DNA of 64,000 nt from an uncultured Pelagibacteraceae bacterium (GTDB lineage Bacteria; Pseudomonadota; Alphaproteobacteria; Pelagibacterales; Pelagibacteraceae), in contig CACIHQ010000006.1 in assembly GCA_902586495.1 (NCBI GenBank), positions 1 to 64,000 of the forward strand. Direction: 5' to 3'. Below the pieces are notes generated by a model. The model was not told the origin of the DNA. It worked only from the letters and a program-made list of their open reading frames with translations, and ran no database searches. Shown piece by piece: positions 1 through 7,811 of this stretch; the stretch's first letter is position 1, and each line of letters opens with the position of its first letter. Both the position numbers and the translations under genes were made by a program.

Positions 1-1
1 T

Positions 2-238
2 TTTCTTCTGGCTGTTATGTTATCTTTAACTGGATTAGATTTTGTGACTTCAATTTCTGGAGCAGCTACATCAATATCCAATGTTGGACCAGGTTTAGGT
101 TCAACTATAGGTCCCAATGGTGATTTTTCCTCAATACCAAGCATATCAAAATGGTTATTGTGCTTAGGAATGATTTTAGGAAGATTAGAATTATTTGCGA
201 TATTGGTTTTATTTTTACCCTCATTCTGGAGAAATTAA
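2..238 (+). CDS. trkH: Trk-type potassium uptake protein TrkH, C-terminal fragment
   Basis: Membrane subunit of a Trk K+ uptake system; only about the last 78 residues lie in the window and the reading frame is open to the left edge, so the start is missing. The fragment carries the family's last pore-loop region (TGLDF, then NVGPGLG with the following GP) and the characteristic C-terminal end LGRLELFAILVLFLPSFWRN. The first in-frame ATG at 17 is an internal methionine, not the start. AmpG begins three bases after its stop, so the two are probably co-transcribed. The family call is firm; which regulatory subunit it works with cannot be seen here. Confidence 0.88.
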   Translation, partial: FLLAVMLSLTGLDFVTSISGAATSISNVGPGLGSTIGPNGDFSSIPSISKWLLCLGMILGRLELFAILVLFLPSFWRN

Positions 239-241
239 TTT

Positions 242-1702
242 ATGAAAAATATTAATATTTTTTTTGAAAAAAAACCTTTAAAAATGATTTGTTTAGGATT
301 TTCATCTGGGCTTCCTATACTATTAGTTTTTTCAACTCTTTCAGTTTGGCTTGTTAAAGCGGGTATAAGCAGAAGCACTGTTACATTATTCAGCTGGGCA
401 GGGTTTGCTTATGCCTTTAAATACTTATGGTCACCAATTGTAGATAATTACAAGTTACCAATCTCAAAAAAATTTGGCCATAGAAGAAGTTGGCTCTTGG
501 TTTCTCAATTTTTAATCATTACTGCATTAATATTAACTGCTTTTACAGATCCAAAAGAAAGTTTATTCTTTACTGCTTTATTCATTACAATTTTAGCCTT
601 CTTTAGTGCAACTCAAGATATTCTAATCGATGCTTTTAGAATTGAGTCTGCTCCACAATCTTTGCAGGGTCCACTGTCATCCATGTATATAGCAGGATAT
701 AGAATTGCTATGCTTGTTGCAGGTGCTGGAAGTTTATGGTTAGCATCTTTTTTTGGGACAGAGATCTATGACCAAAATGTATGGAAAAAAGTTTATCTAA
801 TTATGTCTTTGTTCATGTTTGTCGGAGTTTTTGCAACATTCATCTCAGATGAACCAAAATTAAAAAGAAATTTAAATTCTGACAATCATTTGAAATTTCT
901 AATAACTATCTTTATTGCTGTTATAGGTTTTATTTATTTGTACTCAGTTATAGATAGCCCTTTTGAAAAAAAGGATGTTTTAATAAATTTTTTATTTTCA
1001 TTATCAAGATTAATAATCTGTTTTGTTTTTTCGTATTTGATAATTTCTTTACTTATATTGATTCAATTTGCTCCCAAAAATAAAATTTCAAAGAGTTATT
1101 TGGGTCCAATTTTAAATTTTATTCAAAGATATGGAAAATTTGCATTTTTAATACTTATTTTAATTTCGCTATATAGAATTGCTGATATCGTAATGGGGGT
1201 TATGGCAAATATATTCTATTTAGAAAAAGGTTATAAAATCTCAGACATTGCAACTTTTTCAAAATTTTTTGGGGTTTTTGCTACAATATTTGGTGGATTT
1301 GTTGGAGGTTATTGCTCATATAAATTTGGTACAATGAAATGTTTATTTTTTGGTGCCTTGATTGCTGCTTTAAGTAATTTGTTGTTTGCATGGTTAGCAA
1401 TATCTCCAATTAGCATTAACTTTTTAATTGCAGTGATAACAGCTGATAATATATCTAGTGGATTTGCTGGAGCTGCCTTTGTAATCTATTTATCGGGCTT
1501 AACTTCAATAAAGTTTACTGCAACACAATATGCTTTATTCAGCTCTATCATGTTGTTTTTACCCAAGTTAATTGCGGGGTATGCTGGTAGCTGGGTTGAT
1601 ATTATGGGATATCCATATTTTTTTTCTTTAACTGCTCTTTTAGGATTACCTGTTCTCATTTTGATTATTTGGATCAGTAAAGTAGCTCCAGTAAAAAATT
1701 GA
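242..1702 (+). CDS. ampG: AmpG-like MFS permease (muropeptide transporter family)
   Basis: Inner-membrane major facilitator protein of 486 residues, the usual AmpG length. The N-terminus has the AmpG signature stretch: GFSSGLPILL, then GISRSTVTLFSWAG, FKYLWSPIVD, a GHRRSWLL loop, and ATQDILIDAFRIE in helix 4-5. AmpG proteins import anhydro-muropeptides for cell-wall recycling; that substrate is family knowledge and could differ here. A stretch of about 60 hydrophobic residues in the middle (near 210-290) forms the extra central helices seen in AmpG. The next gene, an NlpC/P60-type hydrolase, starts on the base after the stop codon, which fits a shared peptidoglycan-turnover role. Confidence 0.8.
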   Translation: MKNINIFFEKKPLKMICLGFSSGLPILLVFSTLSVWLVKAGISRSTVTLFSWAGFAYAFKYLWSPIVDNYKLPISKKFGHRRSWLLVSQFLIITALILTAFTDPKESLFFTALFITILAFFSATQDILIDAFRIESAPQSLQGPLSSMYIAGYRIAMLVAGAGSLWLASFFGTEIYDQNVWKKVYLIMSLFMFVGVFATFISDEPKLKRNLNSDNHLKFLITIFIAVIGFIYLYSVIDSPFEKKDVLINFLFSLSRLIICFVFSYLIISLLILIQFAPKNKISKSYLGPILNFIQRYGKFAFLILILISLYRIADIVMGVMANIFYLEKGYKISDIATFSKFFGVFATIFGGFVGGYCSYKFGTMKCLFFGALIAALSNLLFAWLAISPISINFLIAVITADNISSGFAGAAFVIYLSGLTSIKFTATQYALFSSIMLFLPKLIAGYAGSWVDIMGYPYFFSLTALLGLPVLILIIWISKVAPVKN

Positions 1703-2455
1703 ATGAGATACAATTTCTTAAACACATCAATATCTAACTTGTATACTAAACCATCTAGTAAGTCAGAGGTTAGTTCACAAATCCTATACGGAGAAAAATT
1801 TAAAATATTATCAAAGAAAAAAAGTTGGGTAAAAATTAAAACTAGTTATGATAACTATGTAGGCTTTATAAAAAATAATAATTTTAAGAAAAAATTTAAA
1901 CCAACAAAAAAAGTTTATAAGTTGAAAACAAAAATTTACAAAAAAGTAAAAAAAAAATTTTTACCAACTAATCAATTTTTATATTTTGCATCAGGAATAT
2001 CTGTAATTGGTAAAAATAAAGCTTTTATCCAATTTGAAGATAATAAATGGTTGAGAAATAAGGATTTAAGAGAAATTACACATTTTGAAAAAAATTATAA
2101 AAAAATTTTAAGATTATTTCTAAATTCTAAATATAAATGGGGTGGTAAGACAGTTGAAGGTATTGATTGTTCTGCATTAATACAAATATACTATTATTAC
2201 AATAGAACTTTTTTTCCTAGAGATTCAAAAGATCAAGTGAAATATTGTAAAAAAAAAATAAGTAAAAATTTATCAGAGGGAGATATCATTTTTTGGAAAG
2301 GACATGTTGGAATGTGTCTTAACAAACATCAATTTATTCATGCTTATGGCCCCAGAAAAAAAGTTGTAATAATGCCAACGAAATTTACTATTATGTTGAT
2401 TGATAAAACAGCTAAATTAAATATTATAAAAATTAGTAATATTAAAAAATATTAA
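1703..2455 (+). CDS. SH3-domain NlpC/P60 cysteine peptidase
   Basis: Predicted peptidoglycan endopeptidase of 250 residues. Residues 1-60 resemble a bacterial SH3 domain (LYTKPSSKSEVSSQILYGE, then W42 and YVGFI), followed by a lysine-rich linker and a second SH3-like segment. The C-terminal domain is NlpC/P60: YKWGG and GIDCSALIQ with catalytic Cys156, GHVGMCL with His201, and IHAYG with His213 as the third polar residue. No signal peptide is visible, so it may act in the cytoplasm on recycled muropeptides, like the alphaproteobacterial dipeptidyl peptidase VI relatives. It abuts the AmpG gene (no gap) and overlaps the convergent tyrC end by four bases. Substrate specificity is inference. Confidence 0.78.
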   Translation: MRYNFLNTSISNLYTKPSSKSEVSSQILYGEKFKILSKKKSWVKIKTSYDNYVGFIKNNNFKKKFKPTKKVYKLKTKIYKKVKKKFLPTNQFLYFASGISVIGKNKAFIQFEDNKWLRNKDLREITHFEKNYKKILRLFLNSKYKWGGKTVEGIDCSALIQIYYYYNRTFFPRDSKDQVKYCKKKISKNLSEGDIIFWKGHVGMCLNKHQFIHAYGPRKKVVIMPTKFTIMLIDKTAKLNIIKISNIKKY

Positions 2456-3348
2456 TTTCTTCCAAAATCAGGTTTGCTAGTATCTTGTTTCAATTTAACG
2501 ATTTTAGATCTTACTTTCTTAGTTTGAATTAATTTTTTAATAACTGATTTACTATTACCTGAAATAATGTCTCTCTTAAAAGAATGAAGATTTTTCACAA
2601 AAATATCAATTGCTTTTGATACATTTGTTTTATTGTTAAAAAAAATATCTCTCCACATTATTTCATTTGATGCTGCTATTCTTGAAAAATCTCGCAAACC
2701 ACCTGCGCTATATTTAATTAAATTGTATCTCTGTTTTTTTTCAAAATCTTGTGCAGATTTTACGAGATTATAAGCAATTAAATGTGGCAAATGACTTGTC
2801 ATTGAAAAAATCTTATCATGTTTTTCGGAATTCATTACAACAGTTTTAGAGCCTACCTTTTTCCAGAAAGATCTTAAAAAATTTAAGTGTTTAATATTAG
2901 TTTTTTTATCTTTTATTAAAACACACCATTTACTCTCGAATAAATCTTCTTTCCCATTTTCAGGCCCGCTAACCTCAGACCCAGCAATAGGGTGACTTGA
3001 AGTCCAGAATATTTTTTTTTTTAAATTTTTTCTAATTATTTCATTAGATTTCAATTTTGCTGAACCAATGTCCGTAATTATATGATCAGATGAAAGATAA
3101 TCATTTATTTTTAAAATTATTTTTTTATATTCACTCATTGGTGTACAAAAAATAATAAAACCTGTATGTGGTATTACATCCTTTAATTTTTTTACAATAA
3201 TACCTTTTAATTTAAGTTTTTTTATTTTTTTAATGTTTTTTTTTGATTTTTCGTAAATAAAAATTTTTTTTGAAATTTTTTTTTTGGAAATTTTTCTAAC
3301 CAAAGATGAACCAAGTAGACCACAGCCAATAATCAATATATTTTTCAT
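2452..3348 (-). CDS. tyrC: prephenate/arogenate dehydrogenase
   Basis: NAD(P)-dependent oxidative decarboxylation of prephenate (or arogenate) toward tyrosine. 298 residues. The N-terminal dinucleotide fold shows IIGCGLLGSSLVRKI; downstream are FCTPMSEY, the family's TDIGSAK, the active-site HPIAGSEVSGPENG, and SHLPHLIAYNL with the conserved histidines. The C-terminus is basic and has no ACT domain, so it is the short cyclohexadienyl-dehydrogenase form. Its ATG overlaps the end of hisC by four bases (ATGA), a translationally coupled pair that is common in alphaproteobacteria, where HisC can also transaminate aromatic precursors. Confidence 0.88.
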   Translation of the reverse strand: MKNILIIGCGLLGSSLVRKISKKKISKKIFIYEKSKKNIKKIKKLKLKGIIVKKLKDVIPHTGFIIFCTPMSEYKKIILKINDYLSSDHIITDIGSAKLKSNEIIRKNLKKKIFWTSSHPIAGSEVSGPENGKEDLFESKWCVLIKDKKTNIKHLNFLRSFWKKVGSKTVVMNSEKHDKIFSMTSHLPHLIAYNLVKSAQDFEKKQRYNLIKYSAGGLRDFSRIAASNEIMWRDIFFNNKTNVSKAIDIFVKNLHSFKRDIISGNSKSVIKKLIQTKKVRSKIVKLKQDTSKPDFGRN

Positions 3349-4421
3349 CTTTTAAATATACTTTCAGCTGCTTTCATAAATTTTATATTATCAGTTTTTG
3401 AACCCACTGTTAATCTCAACATATTTTTTATTTTATACCCATCCTCTGTTGATCTTAAAATTATTCCTTTATTCTTTAGTTTTTCATAAAAATATTTAGC
3501 TTTAATTTTACATTTTGAAAAATCCAAAAGTAAAAAATTAGCTGAAATTTTATTAGAATTAATTTCATAGTTTTTCAAAAAATTTTTTATTTTTTTTGCA
3601 TAAAAAATGTTATGGCTAATTGAACGTGATATAAATTTATCATCTTTAAGAGACTCTACCGCTGCTTTTTGAGCTACCTCGTTAACATTAAATGGAGGTT
3701 TGATGATGTTGAGGGACTTTATAACTTTTTTTGACCCATATCCCCATCCTATTCTCAATGACGATAATCCATAAATTTTTGAGAATGTCCTTAAAATAAA
3801 AACATTCTCTTTTTTCTTAAATAAATCTAAACCTGATTTGTAATCGTGATTTTTCATATATTCTGCGTAAGCATCATCTACTACAAGTAAAATATCTTTT
3901 CTAAGTTTTTTTCTTAATTCAATAAGTTCAATTTCAGTCAAATAAGTTCCTGTTGGGTTATTTGGATTTGCTAAGAAAACAATTTTAGTTTTTTTTGTAA
4001 CTTTTTTAATTATTTCTGAAATTGAGATTTTATAATTTTTTTCTTTTGCAAATATTACTTTTGCACCTACTATTTTTGCATAAATTCTGTACATTAAAAA
4101 ACTAAATTGGGGAACAATTACTTCATCTTTTGGTCTTAAAAATAATTGACATAACATCTGAATAACCTCATCAGATCCAGCCCCACAAATAACCCTGTCT
4201 TTATCACATTTAAATTTCTTTGAGATTTGAAACCTGAGTGCCTTAGATTTTCCATCCGGGTATCTAAAAAAATTAAGGTTTTTAGTAGATATTATTTTTT
4301 TTACTTTAGAACTCATACCAAGAGCGGATTCATTAGCTGATAATTTAATAATCTTTTTCAAATTATTGACGCTAGATTTACCTGGCTCATAAGCATCAAT
4401 ATTGAATTTTTTAAATCTCAT
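3345..4421 (-). CDS. hisC: histidinol-phosphate aminotransferase
   Basis: Class II PLP-dependent aminotransferase, 358 residues, the normal HisC size. It transfers an amino group to imidazole acetol phosphate in histidine synthesis; in this neighbourhood a second role on prephenate or phenylpyruvate is plausible. Recognisable motifs: KLSANESALG near the N-terminus, CGAGSDEVI, FLANPNNPTGTYL, VVDDAYAEY, and the PLP-lysine loop RTFSKIYGLSSLRIGWGYG. It lies head-to-head with metX, with a 198-base divergent region between them, and is followed by tyrC with a four-base overlap. The promoter on this strand is not obvious to me in the AT-rich leader. Confidence 0.9.
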   Translation of the reverse strand: MRFKKFNIDAYEPGKSSVNNLKKIIKLSANESALGMSSKVKKIISTKNLNFFRYPDGKSKALRFQISKKFKCDKDRVICGAGSDEVIQMLCQLFLRPKDEVIVPQFSFLMYRIYAKIVGAKVIFAKEKNYKISISEIIKKVTKKTKIVFLANPNNPTGTYLTEIELIELRKKLRKDILLVVDDAYAEYMKNHDYKSGLDLFKKKENVFILRTFSKIYGLSSLRIGWGYGSKKVIKSLNIIKPPFNVNEVAQKAAVESLKDDKFISRSISHNIFYAKKIKNFLKNYEINSNKISANFLLLDFSKCKIKAKYFYEKLKNKGIILRSTEDGYKIKNMLRLTVGSKTDNIKFMKAAESIFKR

Positions 4422-4500
4422 AATATTTTTTTTTAATTTTTATGCTCTTTATAGATAAATTAAGATTTTTTTATATAGTTTAAGTAAAAATATATTAAAA

Positions 4501-4529
4501 TTGACATAGCTCAAAACTTCTTGTACAAA
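4501..4529 (+). promoter_or_regulatory. sigma-70 type promoter for metX
   Basis: TTGACA at 4501-4506 and TACAAA at 4524-4529, separated by 17 bases. This predicts transcription starting about 4535-4537, exactly where the first helix of the SAM-II aptamer begins, so the mRNA leader would start with the riboswitch. The -35 box is a perfect consensus, which stands out in a genome where -35 boxes are usually weak. Confidence 0.72.
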
Positions 4530-4533
4530 ATTT

Positions 4534-4585
4534 CTGCGCTGATTTATCTGAATTGCGAGCGCTATAAAAAAACCGCTAAAAAAGT
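4534..4585 (+). promoter_or_regulatory. SAM-II riboswitch upstream of metX
   Basis: The stretch aligns base for base and without gaps to the Sargasso Sea metX SAM-II aptamer as I remember it (52 nt). Helix P1 is GCGCT at 4536-4540 with AGCGC at 4558-4562. The loop contains GATTTA (4541-4546) and ATTGC (4552-4556). A 12-base A-rich linker leads to GCTAAAAA (4575-4582), whose G4575 and C4576 can pair with C4556 and G4555 to make the pseudoknot. Compared with the remembered reference, one pseudoknot pair changes from C-G to U-A (T4549 with A4583), a compensatory change. SAM-II elements repress methionine genes when S-adenosylmethionine is high. The element ends directly at a run of eight T. Confidence 0.9.
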
Positions 4586-4619
4586 TTTTTTTCTCACAAT
4601 TCAATTTTCAGTAATAATT

Positions 4620-5750
4620 ATGAATATAAGAGAAAATATAAAAACGTTGATAATTGAAAAACCTCTTAAGTTAGACTGTGGTCAAACTATTCGTAAATTT
4701 CCTTTAGCATACGAAACCTATGGAAAATTAAATGAAAATAAAGATAATGCAATTTTAGTCTTTCACGCCTTAACGGGAGATCAATTTGTAACAGGTATAA
4801 ATCCTATAACTAAAAAGGATGGGTGGTGGTCTTACGCGGTAGGCCCAAACAAATCTATCGATACAGATAAATATTTTGTAATTTGTGCTAATGTAATTGG
4901 TGGTTGCATGGGGTCTTTTGGTCCAAGTCACGAAAATCCTGAAACAAAAAAAAAATATGGAACAGATTTTCCAGTTATTACAATCAATGATATGGTAAAC
5001 GCTCATGTAAATTTACTAGATTTTTTTAATATTAAAAAACTTTTTTCTGTAGTTGGTGGATCAATGGGAGGAATGCAGGTCTTACAATTTGTAAGTAATT
5101 TTCCAGACAAAGCTAAGACAGCAGTCCCTATCGCATGTACATCTAGCCATTCAGCTCAAAATATTGCATTCAATGAACTTGGTAGACAAGCAATTACAGC
5201 TGATCATAATTGGATGGATGGAAAATATAATTCTAAAAACACTTTGCCAGATAAAGGGTTAGCAGTAGCAAGAATGGCTGCTCATATAACCTATTTATCT
5301 AAAAAAGGGCTTCAAGAAAAATTTGGTAGGAAACTCCAGGAAAGAGACGATCTTAAATTTGGATTTGATGCTGATTTTCAAATAGAGAGTTATTTAAGGT
5401 ATCAAGGTTCAGTATTCGTAGATAGATTTGATGCTAATAGTTATCTTTATATAACTAGGGCAATGGATTATTTTGATTTAGTTAAACAATTTGATGGCAA
5501 TTTATCAAATGCCTTCAAAGAAACTAAAACAAAATTTTTTATTATGTCTTTTACATCAGATTGGCTTTATCCAACTCAAGAGAACAAAGATATAGTTATT
5601 GCGTTAAACGCAATTGGTGCAAATGTAGGTTTTGTTGAAATAGAGTCTGATAAAGGACATGACTCATTTTTGTTAGAGGTTCCAGATTTTTTAAATGCAC
5701 TCAAAAATTTTTTAGATAAATCTTACACAGAAAATAATAATGAAAACTGA
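4620..5750 (+). CDS. metX: homoserine O-acyltransferase (MetX type)
   Basis: Activates homoserine by O-acylation in methionine synthesis. 376 residues from the ATG at 4620. Alpha/beta-hydrolase fold: FHALTGD, the nucleophile elbow GGSMGGMQ (Ser148), and near the C-terminus DWLYP and [12 protein letters not shown] carrying the catalytic Asp and His. A longer open frame from a TTG at 4521 would translate through the riboswitch and is rejected. The acyl donor is uncertain: MetX proteins were classed as acetyltransferases, but several proteobacterial ones paired with MetW use succinyl-CoA. It overlaps metW by 11 bases and is very probably controlled by the upstream SAM-II element. Confidence 0.92.
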   Translation: MNIRENIKTLIIEKPLKLDCGQTIRKFPLAYETYGKLNENKDNAILVFHALTGDQFVTGINPITKKDGWWSYAVGPNKSIDTDKYFVICANVIGGCMGSFGPSHENPETKKKYGTDFPVITINDMVNAHVNLLDFFNIKKLFSVVGGSMGGMQVLQFVSNFPDKAKTAVPIACTSSHSAQNIAFNELGRQAITADHNWMDGKYNSKNTLPDKGLAVARMAAHITYLSKKGLQEKFGRKLQERDDLKFGFDADFQIESYLRYQGSVFVDRFDANSYLYITRAMDYFDLVKQFDGNLSNAFKETKTKFFIMSFTSDWLYPTQENKDIVIALNAIGANVGFVEIESDKGHDSFLLEVPDFLNALKNFLDKSYTENNNEN

Positions 5751-6339
5751 ATATAATTTTATCGCAAATATAATCGAAAAAAACTCAACAGTATTAGATG
5801 TTGGTTGTGATGATGGAACTTTGATGGAATTTTTGAGAAAAAACAAAAATGTGAATATAAGAGGAATTGAAATTTCTAAAGAAAAAGTTCAAATATGCAT
5901 AGCTAAAGGATTGACAGTTATTGAGGGCAACGCCGAACTTGATTTAAAACAATTTCCAAAAAATTCTTTTGATTATGTCGTTTTGGGCCAGACACTGCAA
6001 GCTTTTATAAATCCAGAAATTGTCATTAAGGAACTTTTAAGAGTTGGCAAAAAAGCCGTAGTGACTATTCCAAATTTTGGCAATTGGAAGGTAAGGTTAG
6101 ACCTACTTTTTAAAGGAACTATGCCGATTACAAGTTCACTGCCTCATGAGTGGTATAACACACCAAATATTCATATGTGCACAATTAAAGATTTTGTAAG
6201 ATTTTCAGAAACTATAAACTTCAAAATTATTAAATCTTTAGCACTAATAAATAAAAATATTTCGAATATAAGTAAATCAAATATTTTTTTGAAAAATTTA
6301 TTTGGAGAGCTTGGAATATTTTTAATTGAAAATAAATGA
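5740..6339 (+). CDS. metW: methionine biosynthesis protein MetW
   Basis: 199 residues with a class I methyltransferase fold: [15 protein letters not shown] is the SAM-binding motif I, with an acidic end of strand 2 (RGIEIS). The MetW family marks are [22 protein letters not shown], and [19 protein letters not shown]. MetW partners MetX in proteobacteria and is needed for or stimulates the acyltransferase; its own chemistry is not settled. The start codon sits inside the end of metX (11-base overlap) and its stop overlaps gloB by four bases, so the three genes are one transcription unit under the SAM-II leader. Confidence 0.9.
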   Translation: MKTEYNFIANIIEKNSTVLDVGCDDGTLMEFLRKNKNVNIRGIEISKEKVQICIAKGLTVIEGNAELDLKQFPKNSFDYVVLGQTLQAFINPEIVIKELLRVGKKAVVTIPNFGNWKVRLDLLFKGTMPITSSLPHEWYNTPNIHMCTIKDFVRFSETINFKIIKSLALINKNISNISKSNIFLKNLFGELGIFLIENK

Positions 6340-7055
6340 AAGTAAAAATTATAAAATGTCTACAAGATAATTATAGTTACGTAATAATTGATGAAAATAA
6401 TCAATCTGCTTGTGTTGTTGATCCAAGCGAATCTGGACCGATTATTGATTTTATAGATTACAATAAGATCGATTTAAAATATATCCTAAATACTCATCAC
6501 CATTATGATCATATTGGTGGCAATCTTGAGCTAAAAAAAAAATATAATTGTGATGTAATTGGATTTAAAGATGATAAAAATCGAATTCCAGGAATAGATG
6601 TTCTTGTGGAAAATAATCAAATCTGGCGAAAAGACAGTTTTGAAGCAAAAATTTATCATACCCCTGGTCATACTTCAGGCCACATTTCTTTTCATTTTTT
6701 TAAAGAAAAAAAAATTTTTACGGGTGATACTTTATTCTCTTTAGGTTGTGGTAGAGTCTTCGAGGGAACTAATGAACAGATGTTTAACTCTTTGAAAGTA
6801 TTTAAAAAATTACCTAAAGATACTCTGATTTATTGTGGTCATGAATATACTCTAAAAAATTCCGAATTTTGTATATTTAATGATCCAGACAATCTAAAGC
6901 TAAAAGAAAAAGTTTTAAAGATTAAGAATAATCTAAAAGTTAATTTGCCAACCATTCCTTCTGTTTTGGATGATGAGTTAGAGTGTAATATATTTTTAAA
7001 AGCTGAGGATATTGAGACTTTTTCAAAACTGAGAGATTTAAAGGATAATTTTTGA
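6336..7055 (+). CDS. gloB: hydroxyacylglutathione hydrolase (glyoxalase II)
   Basis: Hydrolyses S-lactoylglutathione to D-lactate and glutathione. 239 residues. Metallo-beta-lactamase fold with the binuclear metal motif THHHYDHIGG (His54, His56, Asp58, His59), HTPGHTSGH, FTGDTLFSLGCGRVFEG with the bridging Asp, and YCGHEYTLKN. The C-terminal glyoxalase II domain follows (NDPDNLKLK). It overlaps metW by four bases; placement after metXW is seen in other alphaproteobacteria. A 63-base spacer then separates it from the ribosomal-protein operon, which has its own promoter. Confidence 0.9.
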   Translation: MKVKIIKCLQDNYSYVIIDENNQSACVVDPSESGPIIDFIDYNKIDLKYILNTHHHYDHIGGNLELKKKYNCDVIGFKDDKNRIPGIDVLVENNQIWRKDSFEAKIYHTPGHTSGHISFHFFKEKKIFTGDTLFSLGCGRVFEGTNEQMFNSLKVFKKLPKDTLIYCGHEYTLKNSEFCIFNDPDNLKLKEKVLKIKNNLKVNLPTIPSVLDDELECNIFLKAEDIETFSKLRDLKDNF

Positions 7056-7065
7056 TTTATTGAGC

Positions 7066-7093
7066 TTGACTAAAGTTTCGCTCAGACTATATT
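7066..7093 (+). promoter_or_regulatory. sigma-70 type promoter for rplU-rpmA-obg
   Basis: TTGACT at 7066-7071 and TATATT at 7088-7093, spaced 16 bases, followed by a short leader of about 20 bases to the rplU ATG at 7119. Both boxes are close to consensus and lie in the only spacer between gloB and rplU. Confidence 0.68.
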
Positions 7094-7118
7094 GCGAATA
7101 TTAAAAATTGAGATCCTT

Positions 7119-7520
7119 ATGTCTTATGCAGTAATACAAACTGGTGGAAAACAATACAAAGTAGTGTCAGGTGAAATCCTAAAAATTGAGAAACTACCAA
7201 ATTCAAAACCGGATACTAAAATAGAATTTAAAGAAATTTTAGCGTACGGAAATGAAAGAGAGATCGAGATCGGATCTCCTATGGTACAAGGTGCGAAAGT
7301 TGAAGCAAATCTAATAAAAAATAGCAAAAATAGAACTATTTTAATTTTTAAAAAAAGACGAAGACAAAATTCAAGAAGAAAGAATGGCCATAGACAACAA
7401 TATTCTATGATCAGAATAAATAAGATTTTTTCAAAAGATGGTAAGGTTTTATCTGAAGCTAAAGAGATTTCTAAAATAACAAAAACAGTAGCAAAGGATA
7501 CAAAAGAAAATAAAAAGTAA
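7119..7520 (+). CDS. rplU: 50S ribosomal protein L21
   Basis: Large-subunit ribosomal protein that binds 23S rRNA. The chosen ATG gives MSYAVIQTGGKQYKVVSGE, the standard L21 start; an upstream in-frame start at 7092 would lie in the promoter -10 region. 133 residues. The core includes KVEANLIKN, IFKKRRRQNSRRKNGHRQ and the final MIRINKI. About 27 extra residues after the core form a lysine-rich tail (KTVAKDTKENKK). L19 and S16 in this window also carry charged tails. First gene of the rplU-rpmA-obg unit. Confidence 0.95.
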   Translation: MSYAVIQTGGKQYKVVSGEILKIEKLPNSKPDTKIEFKEILAYGNEREIEIGSPMVQGAKVEANLIKNSKNRTILIFKKRRRQNSRRKNGHRQQYSMIRINKIFSKDGKVLSEAKEISKITKTVAKDTKENKK

Positions 7521-7529
7521 GGTAGAGTT

Positions 7530-7784
7530 ATGGCAACAAAAAAAGCTGGTGGATCATCAAGAAATGGACGTGACAGTGCTGGTCGAAGACTTGGTGTGAA
7601 AAAATATGGTGGAGAAACCGTGGTGCCAGGAAACATAATCGTAAGACAAAGAGGAACAAAAATTTTTCCCGGTGAAAACGTCGGGATGGGTAAGGACCAT
7701 TCAATTTTTTCTGTTATTAAGGGCAAAGTCGTTTTTAAAAAAACTAAATCGGATAGAACTTTTGTTTCTGTAAAACCCAATTAA
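7530..7784 (+). CDS. rpmA: 50S ribosomal protein L27
   Basis: 84 residues, canonical L27: [20 protein letters not shown], then [22 protein letters not shown] and the [15 protein letters not shown] segment. The flexible N-terminus reaches toward the peptidyl-transferase centre. There is no N-terminal cleavage extension of the Firmicutes type. It starts nine bases after rplU, with a purine-rich GGTAGAG before the ATG as the likely ribosome-binding site. Confidence 0.97.
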   Translation: MATKKAGGSSRNGRDSAGRRLGVKKYGGETVVPGNIIVRQRGTKIFPGENVGMGKDHSIFSVIKGKVVFKKTKSDRTFVSVKPN

Positions 7785-7811
7785 TAGTACAACTTAAAAT
7801 AGCGTTGTATT

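Noticed and set aside
4521..4619. Longer metX reading frame starting at a TTG at 4521
   Set aside because: It would translate the SAM-II aptamer and promoter -10 region; homologous proteins start near the ATG at 4620.
7124..7780. 218-residue open frame on the minus strand across rplU and rpmA
   Set aside because: It is antisense to two certain ribosomal protein genes, its sequence is low-complexity mirror of their basic codons, and no family is recognisable.
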